Source: Bacillus pseudomycoides (lineage in GTDB: Bacteria; Bacillota; Bacilli; Bacillales; Bacillaceae_G). Taken from it: DNA of 64,000 nucleotides. Below are positions 24,063-33,853 of the stretch, piece after piece; within the stretch, counting starts at the first letter, position 1, and every line of letters starts with the position of its first letter. Location of the stretch: NCBI RefSeq assembly GCF_022811845.1, contig NZ_CP064266.1, positions 2,914,001 through 2,978,000 of the forward strand. Reading direction: 5' to 3'. A program made the translations under genes and the position numbers. Below the pieces are notes generated by a model that did not search any database, had not been told where the DNA came from, and was given only the letters and a program-made list of their open reading frames with translations.

Positions 24063-24791
24063 ATGGAACGATTACAAAAAGTGATTGCGCAAGCTGGAAT
24101 TGCGTCAAGAAGAAAAGCTGAAGAACTTATTCAGCAAGGAAAAGTGAAAGTTAACGGTAAAGTAGTGATTGAGTTAGGAACGAAGGTAACCCCTCAAGAT
24201 AAAGTAGAAGTAAATAATATCCCTCTTGAAAAAGAAGAACCTGTTTATTTCTTGCTATATAAACCAACTGGTGTTATTTCGAGTGTATCAGATGATAAAG
24301 GAAGAAAAGTTGTAACAGACTTTTTCCCTGAAATCAAACAGCGCCTATTCCCAATTGGACGTTTAGACTATGATACCTCTGGTGTATTACTTATGACCAA
24401 CGATGGTGATTTTGCAAATATATTAATGCATCCAAAATATAAAGTGGAGAAAACGTATGTTGCAAAAGTAAAAGGACCATTAACAGGAGAGAAAATTCGC
24501 ATGCTAGAAAAAGGTGTTGTATTAGAAGACGGTAAGACAGCGCCAGCACGTGTGAAAATTATTTCTTGGGATAAACGCAAAGAGATGGCAATTGTTCAAT
24601 TAACAATCCATGAAGGACGTAACCGTCAAGTTCGTCGCATGTTTGAAGCGCTGGGCTGTAAAGTAATGAAATTAAAACGTGAACGTTACGCTTTCTTAGA
24701 AGCAGGAAGCTTACGCCCTGGTGATGCGAGAGAGTTATCACCTCATGAAGTAAAACAATTACGTGCGCTTGCTTCTACAAAACCGAGATAA
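24063..24791 (+). CDS. rluB: 23S rRNA pseudouridine synthase RluB
   Basis: A 242-residue RsuA/RluB family enzyme isomerising a uridine near the peptidyl transferase centre of 23S rRNA. An S4 RNA-binding domain occupies about residues 2-60 (RLQKVIAQAGIASRRKAEEL), followed by the catalytic domain with YKPTGVISSVSDD, IGRLDYDTSGVLLMTNDG (catalytic Asp) and HEGRNRQVRRMFEALGC. Start ATG 24063 with GAGGTGAATTAAGG upstream. It sits between spmB and resA as in B. subtilis, behind a structured 5' region. Confidence 0.95.
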   Translation: MERLQKVIAQAGIASRRKAEELIQQGKVKVNGKVVIELGTKVTPQDKVEVNNIPLEKEEPVYFLLYKPTGVISSVSDDKGRKVVTDFFPEIKQRLFPIGRLDYDTSGVLLMTNDGDFANILMHPKYKVEKTYVAKVKGPLTGEKIRMLEKGVVLEDGKTAPARVKIISWDKRKEMAIVQLTIHEGRNRQVRRMFEALGCKVMKLKRERYAFLEAGSLRPGDARELSPHEVKQLRALASTKPR

Positions 24792-24808
24792 GTGATAATG
24801 TGAAACTT

Positions 24809-24858
24809 CCGTCCGTGGAGGAGTTTTATCTCCGCACGGATGGTTAGTTATAACCTTT
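24809..24858 (+). terminator. Two-hairpin terminator region after rluB
   Basis: A long hairpin (CCGTCCGTG...CACGGATGG arms, small internal loop) is followed by GGTTA/TAACC (5-bp stem) and TTTTT. Confidence 0.6.
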
Positions 24859-24974
24859 TTGCAAGTAGTTATGAAGACATATATACAAAAAGAAATGAAC
24901 GCTCGAAGTAAGGGACAAGTTAGTAGTTACAGAAATTGTTTACATACAAATTCATCAAAGAGAGGGGAGCGAGT

Positions 24975-25496
24975 ATGAAGAAGAATCGCTTACTATTTCG
25001 TATTCTCATCTTGCTTATTTTAAGCGTGGCAGTAGGATTTACACTTTATCAAGGTTTTTTTGTTGATAAAGAAAAAATGCAAATCGGGAAAAAAGCACCT
25101 AACTTTGTTGTTTCAGATTTAGAAGGAAAGAAAATCGAATTAAAGGATTTAAAAGGAAAAGGTGTATTTTTAAACTTTTGGGGAACATGGTGCAAACCGT
25201 GTGAAAAAGAGATGCCTTATATGAATGAATTATATCCTAAATATAAAGAAAAAGGTGTTGAAATCATCGCATTAAATGCGGATGAAACGAATATTGCAGT
25301 GAAAAATTTCGCGAATCAATATGGATTAAAGTTCCCTGTCGCGATTGATAAAGGGCAAGAAATAATCGGCACATATAGTGTTGGTCCACTCCCAACAACA
25401 TTTTTAATCGATAAAGAAGGAAATGTAATTGAGAAAATTACTGGAACACAAACGATGGAACAAATGGAGGAATATTTAAAGAAAATTACTCCTTAA
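24975..25496 (+). CDS. resA: Thiol-disulfide oxidoreductase ResA
   Basis: A 173-residue thioredoxin-fold protein anchored by one N-terminal helix (about 8-28) and facing outward. It reduces the CxxCH cysteines of apocytochrome c before heme attachment (System II maturation). Active-site Cys73-Lys-Pro-Cys76 lies in FWGTWCKPCEKEMP; cis-Pro region GPLPTTFLID. The start is ATG 24975 after AGAGGGGAG. First gene of the resABC cluster; resB follows 153 bp later. Confidence 0.95.
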   Translation: MKKNRLLFRILILLILSVAVGFTLYQGFFVDKEKMQIGKKAPNFVVSDLEGKKIELKDLKGKGVFLNFWGTWCKPCEKEMPYMNELYPKYKEKGVEIIALNADETNIAVKNFANQYGLKFPVAIDKGQEIIGTYSVGPLPTTFLIDKEGNVIEKITGTQTMEQMEEYLKKITP

Positions 25497-25649
25497 TAAA
25501 GACAGCCTATACATAATGTGATAGTAAAAGTGTTTGCTAGATGAAGGTACTTTGCTTTGTCTTAGTGCCTCTCTTGAAAATTCTGAGTATTGCGGTAACT
25601 TGAATTTGGAAGATACAATGATAAATAGAAACAAGAGGCGGTGAGAATA

Positions 25650-27272
25650 TTGGGACAGATAAAGTGTGAATGCGGACATGTAAATCCCATCGGCACAATT
25701 TTTTGTGAAGCTTGCGGAAAACCATTTGAAAACAAGGAAGGCACGAGGTTATTAGACATGCGATATGAGGGGAGTGCCCGGCGTTCTCTTACTCATACGA
25801 AAACGATAGTAGATAAGGTTTGGAGTTTTTTTTCTTCTGTAAAGGTAGGGGTATGGCTCATAGTTATCACTCTATTAGCATCAGCGGTTGGAACCATATT
25901 TCCACAAGAAATGTACATACCTCCAGGGGTTACGCCGAGTGAATATTATGAGCAGGAATATGGTTTTCTAGGACAATTATATTATCAATTGGGTTTTAAT
26001 AATTTATATAGCTCATGGTGGTATATGATTTTAATTGCTTCGATTGGTGTATCACTTGTGATATGTAGTTTGGATCGTGTAATCCCGCTTTATAAAGCTT
26101 TAAAAAAGCAGGGTGTAAAAAGGCACCCAAGTTTTTTAAAGCGACAACGATTGTATGGAACAGGATCTCCGAAAGAGGGAGATTTAGCACATATTCAAGC
26201 CAATTTAAAGAAAAGAAATTACAATGTAAGAGTCGATGGTGAAAATATTTTAGCGGAAAAAGGAAGGTTCTCTCGTTGGGGTCCATATGTGAATCATATC
26301 GGTCTTATTATTTTTCTGTTTGGAGCAATGTTACGGTTTCTGCCAAGCATGTATGTGGATGAAGCGCTATGGTTACGTGATGGGGAAACGAAAGAGATAC
26401 CAGGGACCGATGGGCAATATTATTTGAAGAATGAAAAATTTATAAAAGAAGTTTATGACAAAAGTAAAGATGACGAAGTATTTAATGATGCAATTGACCG
26501 AGTGGGCGATAAAATGATTGCTAAAAACTATCAAACGAATGCTGTATTATACAAAGCGGTAGGAGAAAATGTTGCCGGACAAAAACCAAAGTTAGAGAGG
26601 GTAAAAAAAGGCGAGATTAGAGTAAATGAACCGCTCAAATTTGATCAGTTTGCTTTATACCAATTAGATTTTAAAGAAAATGAATTTAGTAGTATGTCTT
26701 TTTCTTTACAGAAAAAAGATAATCAGCAAAAATGGAAACCTATTAAAGTGAATCTAGAAAATCCAAAAGAAACGTACGATTTAGGAGATGGGTATTCTAT
26801 AAAACTATTAAGTTATTTCCCTGATTTTTATTTTGATGAGAATGGTCAGCCGAATACAAAAACAAAGATTCCGAATAACCCAGCTTTCGTTTTTAAAATG
26901 TTTACACCAGAGACACCAAAAGGAGAAGTGAGCTTTGTAGGTATACAACAAAATATTGAACCAGAAGGAAATAATCAATATAAAATGACCTTTGCAGGGG
27001 TAGAAATGCGAAACGCTACGGGGCTAATTGTAAGAAAAGATTTGACGCTATGGATTCTTGGTATCGGAGGGTTTATCTTCATGGTTGGTGTGATTCAAGG
27101 TATGTATTGGAATCATCGTCGTATTTGGATACAACGTGTTAAAGATGAATGGTGGATTGCTGGTCATACAAATAAAAATTGGTTTGGCTTGCGGAAAGAT
27201 ATTGAAAAAGTACTTGAAGGAACAACAATTCCACAACCATATGACAAAGTAAATGATCAAAAAATTAGTTAA
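25650..27272 (+). CDS. resB: Cytochrome c biogenesis protein ResB
   Basis: A 540-residue membrane component of the System II heme-handling/ligation complex. The N-terminus carries a zinc-ribbon-like CxC...CxxC segment (CECGHVNPIGTIFCEACG), then TM helices near 65-85, 125-145 and 215-235, a large extracytoplasmic domain and a final TM near 465-485. TTG 25650 gives MGQIKCECG and a workable spacing from GAGGCGGTG; GTG 25641 abuts the ribosome binding site. It works with ResC, which starts 19 bp downstream. Confidence 0.94.
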   Translation: MGQIKCECGHVNPIGTIFCEACGKPFENKEGTRLLDMRYEGSARRSLTHTKTIVDKVWSFFSSVKVGVWLIVITLLASAVGTIFPQEMYIPPGVTPSEYYEQEYGFLGQLYYQLGFNNLYSSWWYMILIASIGVSLVICSLDRVIPLYKALKKQGVKRHPSFLKRQRLYGTGSPKEGDLAHIQANLKKRNYNVRVDGENILAEKGRFSRWGPYVNHIGLIIFLFGAMLRFLPSMYVDEALWLRDGETKEIPGTDGQYYLKNEKFIKEVYDKSKDDEVFNDAIDRVGDKMIAKNYQTNAVLYKAVGENVAGQKPKLERVKKGEIRVNEPLKFDQFALYQLDFKENEFSSMSFSLQKKDNQQKWKPIKVNLENPKETYDLGDGYSIKLLSYFPDFYFDENGQPNTKTKIPNNPAFVFKMFTPETPKGEVSFVGIQQNIEPEGNNQYKMTFAGVEMRNATGLIVRKDLTLWILGIGGFIFMVGVIQGMYWNHRRIWIQRVKDEWWIAGHTNKNWFGLRKDIEKVLEGTTIPQPYDKVNDQKIS

Positions 27273-27290
27273 GGTGGGGAGAGAGAATAT

Positions 27291-28448
27291 ATGGTGCAAA
27301 TAAGCAGTAATTTCCTGTTTACCGCTTTTATTCTATATTTAATTGCAACACTGTTCTTCGGAGGAGCAATTAAAGAAAAGGGACGGAAGTGGGCAAATAT
27401 AGGTATAACCATAACAATTTTAGGATTTGCCGCTCAAACTGTATACTTTGTAACAAGGTGGATTGCTTCAGGGCATGCCCCAGTAAGTAATTTCTTTGAG
27501 TTTGGTACATTCTTTGGCATGATGCTTGTTGGTGCTTTTATTGTTATGTACTTTATGTATCGTGTTAGTATCGTCGGATTATTTGCTTTACCAGTAGCGC
27601 TATTATTAATTGCATATGCAAGTATGTTTCCAAGGGAAATTTCACCGCTTATTCCATCGTTGAAAAGTAATTGGCTACATATTCATGTAACAACAGCGGC
27701 AGCTGGACAAGCTATTTTAGCAATTAGCTTTATTACGGGTGTTATGTATTTGCTTAAAAATGTAGATCAGTCAAAAAGGACGAAACGGACATTTTGGTTA
27801 GAAGCAGTGGTGTTTACACTCGTTTGTGCTGTCGGATTTATCGCGGTAACAACAGTTTATTCAGCAACAAAATATGAAGCGAAATTTCAATGGGTGGATA
27901 AAAATGAACAAAAAGTAGAGATGAAATATAATCTTCCTGCGCTAGTTGGCCCACATGAAGGGGAATTACTAACAACTGGAAAACTTGAACCGATTGCAGA
28001 AATGCCTGCTATCATAAACGCAAAGAAATTAAATACCGTGATTTGGTCATTGTTTATTGGAACGGGACTTTATATTGTATTAAGATTAATTTTGCGAAAA
28101 AGGGTATCTGCGGCCCTTCAGCCAGCAGTGAAGAACGTTAACAGTGATTTACTTGATGAAATTGGATATCGCTCTATTGCGATTGGATTCCCAGTTTTTA
28201 CGTTAGGGGCGCTGATTTTTGCGATGATTTGGGCGCAAATTGCGTGGACACGTTTTTGGGGATGGGACCCAAAAGAGGTATGGGCGCTCATTACATGGCT
28301 CTTTTATGCTGCAGTTTTGCATTTACGTTTATCTAAAGGATGGCATGGTGAGAAGTCAGCATGGCTTGCGGTAATTGGATTTGCGATTATCATGTTTAAT
28401 TTTATAGCGGTAAACTTAATTATTGCTGGTTTGCACTCATATGCATAA
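27291..28448 (+). CDS. resC: Cytochrome c biogenesis protein ResC (CcsA/CcsB family)
   Basis: A 385-residue polytopic membrane protein that, with ResB, delivers heme to apocytochrome c outside the membrane. The tryptophan-rich WWD-type heme-binding signature WGWDPKEVWALITWLFYA is near residue 325, with flanking histidines such as LHIHVTTAAAGQA. AAGGTGGGGAGAG precedes ATG 27291. The transcript ends at the hairpin 28501-28535; resDE have their own upstream region. Confidence 0.95.
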   Translation: MVQISSNFLFTAFILYLIATLFFGGAIKEKGRKWANIGITITILGFAAQTVYFVTRWIASGHAPVSNFFEFGTFFGMMLVGAFIVMYFMYRVSIVGLFALPVALLLIAYASMFPREISPLIPSLKSNWLHIHVTTAAAGQAILAISFITGVMYLLKNVDQSKRTKRTFWLEAVVFTLVCAVGFIAVTTVYSATKYEAKFQWVDKNEQKVEMKYNLPALVGPHEGELLTTGKLEPIAEMPAIINAKKLNTVIWSLFIGTGLYIVLRLILRKRVSAALQPAVKNVNSDLLDEIGYRSIAIGFPVFTLGALIFAMIWAQIAWTRFWGWDPKEVWALITWLFYAAVLHLRLSKGWHGEKSAWLAVIGFAIIMFNFIAVNLIIAGLHSYA

Positions 28449-28500
28449 GGTGTTGCCTCTTTTTTAGAGGGGGAGTACACGATTCAGTGAAGCATGATAA

Positions 28501-28535
28501 AATAGGAAAGTGGTTGTCACTTTCCTATTTTATTT
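28501..28535 (+). terminator. Terminator of resABC
   Basis: Perfect 12-bp stem 28501-28512/28518-28529 with T-rich tail. Confidence 0.85.
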
Positions 28536-28806
28536 TTGTCAATTTCTTTTCTTTTTTGAGAAAAACATGGCAAAATAAAGGTTGATTTTGTAAAATGATG
28601 TCGAGGCCTAAATGTCCTGTTCAAAAAAAATACATATTTTTGGAAAAGAAATGAACAAATTTTATTATTCTTGTGAAGTATAATGTCTAAGGTGGAAGAC
28701 TAACATTTTAGAATTATCTATTATGAGATAAGAGTAAAAACCGTATTACATCGTAGAAAGGTAGGTGTGAACCGTTGTCATGTATTTTTACGGGCAGCGG
28801 GAAGCA

Positions 28807-29523
28807 ATGGAAAATGAACCAAGAATTTTAATTGTAGATGATGAAGATCGTATTCGCCGTTTATTAAAAATGTATTTAGAAAGAGAACAATATACGATTG
28901 ATGAGGCTGATAATGGTGATGAAGCTTTAGAAAAAGCATTGCAAAATGATTATGATTTAATCTTATTAGACATCATGATGCCTGGAAAAGATGGGATTGA
29001 AGTATGTAAAGAAATTCGTGAGAAAAAAGCAACACCAATTATTATGCTGACAGCTAAAGGTGAAGAAGTAAACAGGGTGCAAGGGTTTGAAGTTGGCTCG
29101 GATGATTATATCGTAAAGCCATTTAGTCCACGTGAAGTAGTTCTTCGTGTAAAAGCAGTCTTGCGCCGTTCTGTAACAACAACATTCTTTACACAAGATA
29201 CAACAACAAAAGATGTTATTGTATTCCCGCATTTAACAATTGATAATGATGCACATCGTGTTACAGCTGATGGCGATGAAGTTAATTTAACGCCAAAGGA
29301 ATATGAATTATTACTATTTTTAGCAAAGGCTCCTGATAAAGTATTTGATCGTGAACAATTGTTAAAAGAGGTATGGCAATATGAATTCTTTGGAGACCTA
29401 CGTACAGTAGATACACACGTAAAGCGTTTGCGTGAAAAATTAAGTAAAAAATCATCTGAAGCAGCAAAGATGATTGTAACTGTATGGGGTGTTGGTTATA
29501 AGTTTGAGGTTGTGAACGACTAA
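28807..29523 (+). CDS. resD: Response regulator ResD
   Basis: A 238-residue OmpR/PhoB-type response regulator of aerobic/anaerobic respiration. The receiver domain has DDE near 11-13, phospho-acceptor Asp55 (LILLDIMMPG), and MLTAKGEE and VKPFSPREV. The winged-helix domain has LTPKEYELLLFLA and DTHVKRLREKL. ATG 28807 (MENEPRIL) fits the family N-terminus; ATG 28780 would add nine residues. The ribosome binding site is weak (GGGAAG). Stop overlaps the resE start (TAATG). Confidence 0.93.
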   Translation: MENEPRILIVDDEDRIRRLLKMYLEREQYTIDEADNGDEALEKALQNDYDLILLDIMMPGKDGIEVCKEIREKKATPIIMLTAKGEEVNRVQGFEVGSDDYIVKPFSPREVVLRVKAVLRRSVTTTFFTQDTTTKDVIVFPHLTIDNDAHRVTADGDEVNLTPKEYELLLFLAKAPDKVFDREQLLKEVWQYEFFGDLRTVDTHVKRLREKLSKKSSEAAKMIVTVWGVGYKFEVVND

Positions 29524-31298
29524 TGCTTTGGAGAAGTGTAGTAGGAAAGCTATGGATGACAATATTGCTGCTTGTTTCATTTGTTCTGGGCTTTGTTGCC
29601 ATTTTGCTTTCCCAGTTTTTTGATAATTACTATATTGAAATGAGTGAAAACAGGCTTACAAAAGTAGCGACAAGTGTTTCGGAATTAATTGAAGAAGGTG
29701 CAGACGAAAAAACGATTGAAAATATCGCGTATAAGTTTGCTGATCCGCTCTCACGAATTATTATTGTGAAGGGAGATCATGAAGTTTCTTCTTCACCGAA
29801 ACAAGAAGGATTGGTAGATCTTACAATAGAAGATCTGAAAAAGGATAAAGATTTAGCGGCTGTTTTTATCGATAAAAAAGAAAATAAAGAAAAAATAAAA
29901 AAAGTGTCTGATGACAAAACGAATAAGAATTCCGAAAATGATATTATGATTGTTGGGAAACCACTGCAATCACCTAATCATAGTGCGGTGTTTGTGTATC
30001 AATCATTGCAAGTTCCAAAACAAGGTATGGAAAAAGCGACTGATTTCATTTTTCTATCAGCAGGAATTGCAATTATTTTAACAACGTTCTTTGCATTTTT
30101 CTTATCGACACGAATTACAGCTCCGCTTCGTAAAATGCGTGAAGTGGCCTTTGAAGTAGCACGCGGGAAATTTGATACGAAAGCACCTATGGTTTCGCAA
30201 GATGAAATAGGAGAGCTAGCAACAGCGTTAAATCAAATGGGAAAACAATTGAAGTTTAATATTAATGCGCTGCAACAAGAAAAAGAACAACTTTCCAGTA
30301 TTTTAAGCAGTATGGCAGATGGGGTTGTAACACTGAATCAAGAGGGTGAAGTTGTTGTTATTAATCCACCCGCGGAGCACTTTTTACAAGTTTGGCAAGA
30401 AGAAAAAGAGTTAGAATTAAGTAGGAATTTGCCGCCTGAACTTGTTGAATTGTTCCATCTTGTAGTAGAGAGTGAGCAGCAGCAAGTTATTGAGATTAAT
30501 TTGCAGAAGGGCAATTACGTTGTGCTTATGACACCGCTATATAATCAAACGAAAATTCGTGGTGCTGTTGCAGTACTTCGAGATATGACGGAAGAACGCC
30601 GTCTTGAGAAAATGCGTAAAGATTTTATTGCGAATGTGTCTCATGAATTGCGTACGCCAATGGTTATGCTTCAAGGATATAGTGAGGCAATCTTAGACGA
30701 TGTTGTTCAAACGAAAGAAGAAATAAATGAGTTTGTACAAATTATTTATGATGAGTCTGTTCGTTTAGGGCGCCTTGTAAATGAACTTTTAGATTTAGCA
30801 CGGATGGAAAGTGGTCATGTAGAGCTGCATATATCTGAAGTGGATATTCATCCATTTGTTGAGAAGATTGGTCGTAAATTTCAAGGGATTGCACAAGATA
30901 AAGGCGTGCAGTTAACCGTTGATTTCCGTAACCAAATTGCGGAGCATCCGTTTGATCCAGATCGTATGGAACAGGTATTAACGAACTTAATAGATAATGC
31001 AATTAGGCATACAAACGCAGGTGGTCATGTAAAGCTTGTTATTGATACGAAAAATAATGGACTAGTCTTTGAAGTACAAGATTCAGGTGCAGGTATCCCT
31101 GAAGAAGATATTCCATTCTTATTTGATCGCTTCTATAAAGCTGATAAAGCAAGAACACGTGGGAAAACAGGTGGGACTGGTTTAGGACTTGCAATTGCGA
31201 AAAACATTGTACAAGGTCATGATGGGAAAGTCTCTATATCAAGTGTTGTTGGAGAAGGGACAACATTCTCTGTATATTTACCAGGTCAATCAATATAA
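29523..31298 (+). CDS. resE: Sensor histidine kinase ResE
   Basis: A 591-residue membrane sensor kinase for ResD. TM1 about 11-32, an extracytoplasmic region about 33-172 with a Lys-rich loop, TM2 about 174-195, HAMP about 196-248, PAS-like domain about 255-355, HisKA with His374 (FIANVSHELRTPM), N box NLIDNAIRHT, G1 DSGAGIP and G2 GGTGLGLAIAKN. Start ATG 29523 overlaps the resD stop, so translation is coupled. It senses redox or respiratory state in B. subtilis; the same role is inferred. Confidence 0.95.
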   Translation: MLWRSVVGKLWMTILLLVSFVLGFVAILLSQFFDNYYIEMSENRLTKVATSVSELIEEGADEKTIENIAYKFADPLSRIIIVKGDHEVSSSPKQEGLVDLTIEDLKKDKDLAAVFIDKKENKEKIKKVSDDKTNKNSENDIMIVGKPLQSPNHSAVFVYQSLQVPKQGMEKATDFIFLSAGIAIILTTFFAFFLSTRITAPLRKMREVAFEVARGKFDTKAPMVSQDEIGELATALNQMGKQLKFNINALQQEKEQLSSILSSMADGVVTLNQEGEVVVINPPAEHFLQVWQEEKELELSRNLPPELVELFHLVVESEQQQVIEINLQKGNYVVLMTPLYNQTKIRGAVAVLRDMTEERRLEKMRKDFIANVSHELRTPMVMLQGYSEAILDDVVQTKEEINEFVQIIYDESVRLGRLVNELLDLARMESGHVELHISEVDIHPFVEKIGRKFQGIAQDKGVQLTVDFRNQIAEHPFDPDRMEQVLTNLIDNAIRHTNAGGHVKLVIDTKNNGLVFEVQDSGAGIPEEDIPFLFDRFYKADKARTRGKTGGTGLGLAIAKNIVQGHDGKVSISSVVGEGTTFSVYLPGQSI

Positions 31299-31486
31299 GT
31301 GATATCATTGTGAGTGAATACTGAAGTTCTAGTATTTTTTATTCTTTTTGAGTTTATAATATGTTCTCAATGGAATGAAGAATATTAGAGCTTTTTGTTT
31401 TATTGTGCTATTTGTAGATGATAGTCTCTTTATGAAAGTTGATTGAAGGCTAAAAGGTTAGACTAAAGAATAAATCCATATTGATT

Positions 31487-31645
31487 CGCTGGCATATAAG
31501 TCGGGGTTATGAAAACAAAAGAAGATCTCCACTCATTTTCTCGTTTTGTTTTCACAGGGCATGGGGCAAAAAAAAGGTACTGACCGCCTCTATACACGGC
31601 CAAATGCTCTCTTCCGCCAAAAAAGAACGGCTTTATGACGTTTTT
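31487..31645 (+). repeat. Interspersed repeat family R2, copy 2
   Basis: Contains CATATAAGTCGGGGTTATGA, AAACAAAAG, CCACTCATTTTCTCG, the GGCATGGGGCA segment, TGACCGCCTCTATACACGG, and CTCTCTTCCG...AAAAAAGAACGG. It fills most of the 415-bp gap between resE and the adenosyltransferase gene. No credible gene is present in the gap. Confidence 0.75.
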
Positions 31646-31713
31646 TCAATGTATACTTACATTTGTGATGGATAGTGTAATGAATAAAAGTTCAAAAAAG
31701 AGGTGTAAAATAT

Positions 31714-32295
31714 TTGAAACTATATACAAAAACGGGGGATAAAGGACAAACAAGTGTTATCGGTGGTCGAGTTGATAAAAATCATATCCGTGTAGAAGCA
31801 TATGGAACAATTGATGAGGCGAACTCTCATATTGGGTATGCGATGACGATGATTCAAGAAGAATGCTTTCAAGACATATATGATGAGCTTGAAAAGATTC
31901 AGCATGAGTTGTTTGATTGCGGTGGGGATTTAGCAATTATGCAGCAAACAATGCCGTATACAGTAACAGAAGAGATGGTTATATATTTAGAAGAACGAAT
32001 TGATCATTACATAGAAGAAGCTCCGCCACTAGAACGTTTTATTTTGCCTGGTGGGAGCTCGGCGTCTGCGATGATTCATGTTGCGCGGACTGTAACGAGA
32101 AGGGCTGAGCGTCATATTGTATCGCTCGGAAAGCAAGAAGAAGTAAATGAAGTTGTATTACGATATGTTAATCGATTATCTGATTATTTATTTGTAATTG
32201 CTAGGGTGATAAACGCTCGCCTTAGTGTAAAAGATGTTGAATATAAACGAAGTGCAATTGTTTTTCGTAATAAAGAAGAGAAGGAAGTGGAGTGA
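31714..32295 (+). CDS. Cob(I)yrinic acid a,c-diamide adenosyltransferase, PduO type
   Basis: A 193-residue PduO/MMAB-family enzyme transferring adenosyl from ATP to cob(I)alamin to make adenosylcobalamin. Conserved N-terminal KLYTKTGDKGQTSVIGG (ATP site), GTIDEANSHIG, FILPGGSSASAMIHVARTV and RRAERH near residue 130, and LNRLSDYLFV-like RYVNRLSDYLFVIAR. TTG 31714 follows AGAGGTG at 8-nt spacing and matches the family N-terminus. Stand-alone. The group may salvage corrinoids, since no biosynthetic genes are near. Confidence 0.93.
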   Translation: MKLYTKTGDKGQTSVIGGRVDKNHIRVEAYGTIDEANSHIGYAMTMIQEECFQDIYDELEKIQHELFDCGGDLAIMQQTMPYTVTEEMVIYLEERIDHYIEEAPPLERFILPGGSSASAMIHVARTVTRRAERHIVSLGKQEEVNEVVLRYVNRLSDYLFVIARVINARLSVKDVEYKRSAIVFRNKEEKEVE

Positions 32296-32379
32296 TTCGC
32301 TTTCTTTTTTTGTATACTTTTTTCCGTAATATACCACAATAGAGAAAGTGTGGCGGTTATCAAAAAACGGAGGATGTAT

Positions 32380-32994
32380 ATGAAAGTTTTAAAAATCGGG
32401 ATACTTGTCGTTGGGATGTTTTTTAGTTCTCAAGTATATGCTTATGCTGAGGGTGAAGGATGGACATGGCCTGTAGATGGAAGAATTAGTGACTATTTTG
32501 GAACAAGAAATGGAAAACACTATGGCATTGATATAGCGGCCTCAATCGGAACGCCGGTTGTAGCGATTCGAGGTGGAACGGTAACAAAATCTTATTTTTC
32601 AAACAGTTATGGACATGTAGTGTTTGTTAAACATGGAGAATATGAAGTTGTTTATGCTCATCTAAATAAGAGATACGTACTTCAAGGAGAGCGTATTGCA
32701 AGAGGTGAGGTAATTGGCGAAGTAGGGAACACAGGTGAATCACGAGGAGCGCATCTACACCTAGAAGTTCATAAAGGCGTTTGGACGTTTGGAAAAAGAA
32801 ATGCAATGAACCCGCTGCTTGTTTTAAATGAAGAAAAAAACCAAGTGGCTTCATCATCGATGTATATTGTACAAAAGGGAGACACACTTGTTAGTATTGC
32901 TCGTAAGTTTGGTATGACTGTTTATGAGATAAAAGTAAAAAATGCATTGCGACACGATCAAATTTATCCAAATCAAAAATTATATATAAATTAA
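32380..32994 (+). CDS. Secreted M23 peptidase with C-terminal LysM
   Basis: A 204-residue exported cell-wall hydrolase. Signal peptide about 1-24 (ending VYAYA). M23 (LytM) endopeptidase domain about 30-140 with zinc motifs HYGIDIA (HxxxD) and GAHLHLEVH (HxH). One LysM repeat at the C-terminus (YIVQKGDTLVSIARKFGMTV) binds glycan. ATG 32380 has ACGGAGG at 6-nt spacing; an in-frame ATG at 32350 lacks one. It could act in growth, germination or mother-cell lysis; no indication which. Confidence 0.92.
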   Translation: MKVLKIGILVVGMFFSSQVYAYAEGEGWTWPVDGRISDYFGTRNGKHYGIDIAASIGTPVVAIRGGTVTKSYFSNSYGHVVFVKHGEYEVVYAHLNKRYVLQGERIARGEVIGEVGNTGESRGAHLHLEVHKGVWTFGKRNAMNPLLVLNEEKNQVASSSMYIVQKGDTLVSIARKFGMTVYEIKVKNALRHDQIYPNQKLYIN

Positions 32995-33022
32995 AAAAGA
33001 GCTAGTAGAACTAGCTCTTTTT
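32994..33022. terminator. Bidirectional terminator
   Basis: Perfect 13-bp stem 32994-33006/33010-33022 with 3-nt loop, between two convergent genes. Confidence 0.88.
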
Positions 33023-33707
33023 ACCAAAAAATAAAGACACATATAAATCCAGAAATGGCTAAATAGCTATAATAATAAAAGACCTTTGCTCTTGTTTTTT
33101 CGTTCGTTCGAAATAATACAATGGTTGGTTCAATTAGTCCAATTGTAAAGCAAAGTAGACCAAGAAGCATACAACCGATAGAAAAAGCATACAGGGCAAC
33201 TTGTACTTGTTGGAATGGAATAATCCATTTTAATAAAAATGCAATAAGTGCGGTATAACAGATGCTACCAATGTATTTGTTTAAAGTTGTATTGGAACGA
33301 AAACCAGGGAGCTTTTTCAAAAAGGATCGGGAAACAACTTCTGTTTGTAAAGAAGTATGTTCTTCTATTATTTTTTGGGCTTCTTTTCCTTTATGGAAGA
33401 GAGAAAGAATCCAATTACGCTTTCCTTGGAACACAAATTGTGATGTTGTTAAATAGTGATCAATTTTCACTTTGTTCCAATCGTTCCAAGGATGACGTTC
33501 ACATAGCTTTAGCTTGCTTTCTGTTGTTTTATCATACTGATAAACACTAATCCCTTCTTCGTCAAAGGTGGCATAGTACGTTTCTCTTGAAAATGCGCCT
33601 AAATCAATTGGACAGTAGAAAAGTAATTCCTTTTTTAAATAAAAGTATTCTTTCCTTAAGTTTTTTTTCATCATTTCTTGAATAGAGTGTCTTTTTTCTT
33701 TCTGCAT
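33021..33707 (-). CDS. Membrane protein of unknown function
   Basis: A 228-residue protein: a hydrophilic N-terminal part (about 1-145) rich in aromatic and basic residues, resembling an intracellular PH-like or beta-rich domain (YATFDEEGISVYQYDK...), followed by four hydrophobic helices from about 150 to the C-terminal CVFIFW. I do not recognise the family. GGAGG precedes ATG 33707. Convergent with the M23 gene and sharing its terminator; alone in its transcription unit. Confidence 0.75.
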   Translation of the reverse strand: MQKEKRHSIQEMMKKNLRKEYFYLKKELLFYCPIDLGAFSRETYYATFDEEGISVYQYDKTTESKLKLCERHPWNDWNKVKIDHYLTTSQFVFQGKRNWILSLFHKGKEAQKIIEEHTSLQTEVVSRSFLKKLPGFRSNTTLNKYIGSICYTALIAFLLKWIIPFQQVQVALYAFSIGCMLLGLLCFTIGLIEPTIVLFRTNEKTRAKVFYYYSYLAISGFICVFIFW

Positions 33708-33853
33708 GACATTTCCTCCGTATTAAGAAAATGCTCTTATCTTAACAATTCAACATCTTATCACTTTTCTTTATGTATGACTAGGGAATTGCGAAGGAAA
33801 AAGTCGAATTGTAAAAAATATGGATTGTGTTGTCAAATAATTAGCTAATTGTT

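Noticed and set aside
31481..31675. Reading frames across the R2 repeat copies (also near 56199-56490) with similar peptides
   Set aside because: They follow the repeat DNA, lack good ribosome binding sites, are interrupted differently in each copy, and occur in either orientation relative to genes. The peptide similarity is explained by DNA similarity.
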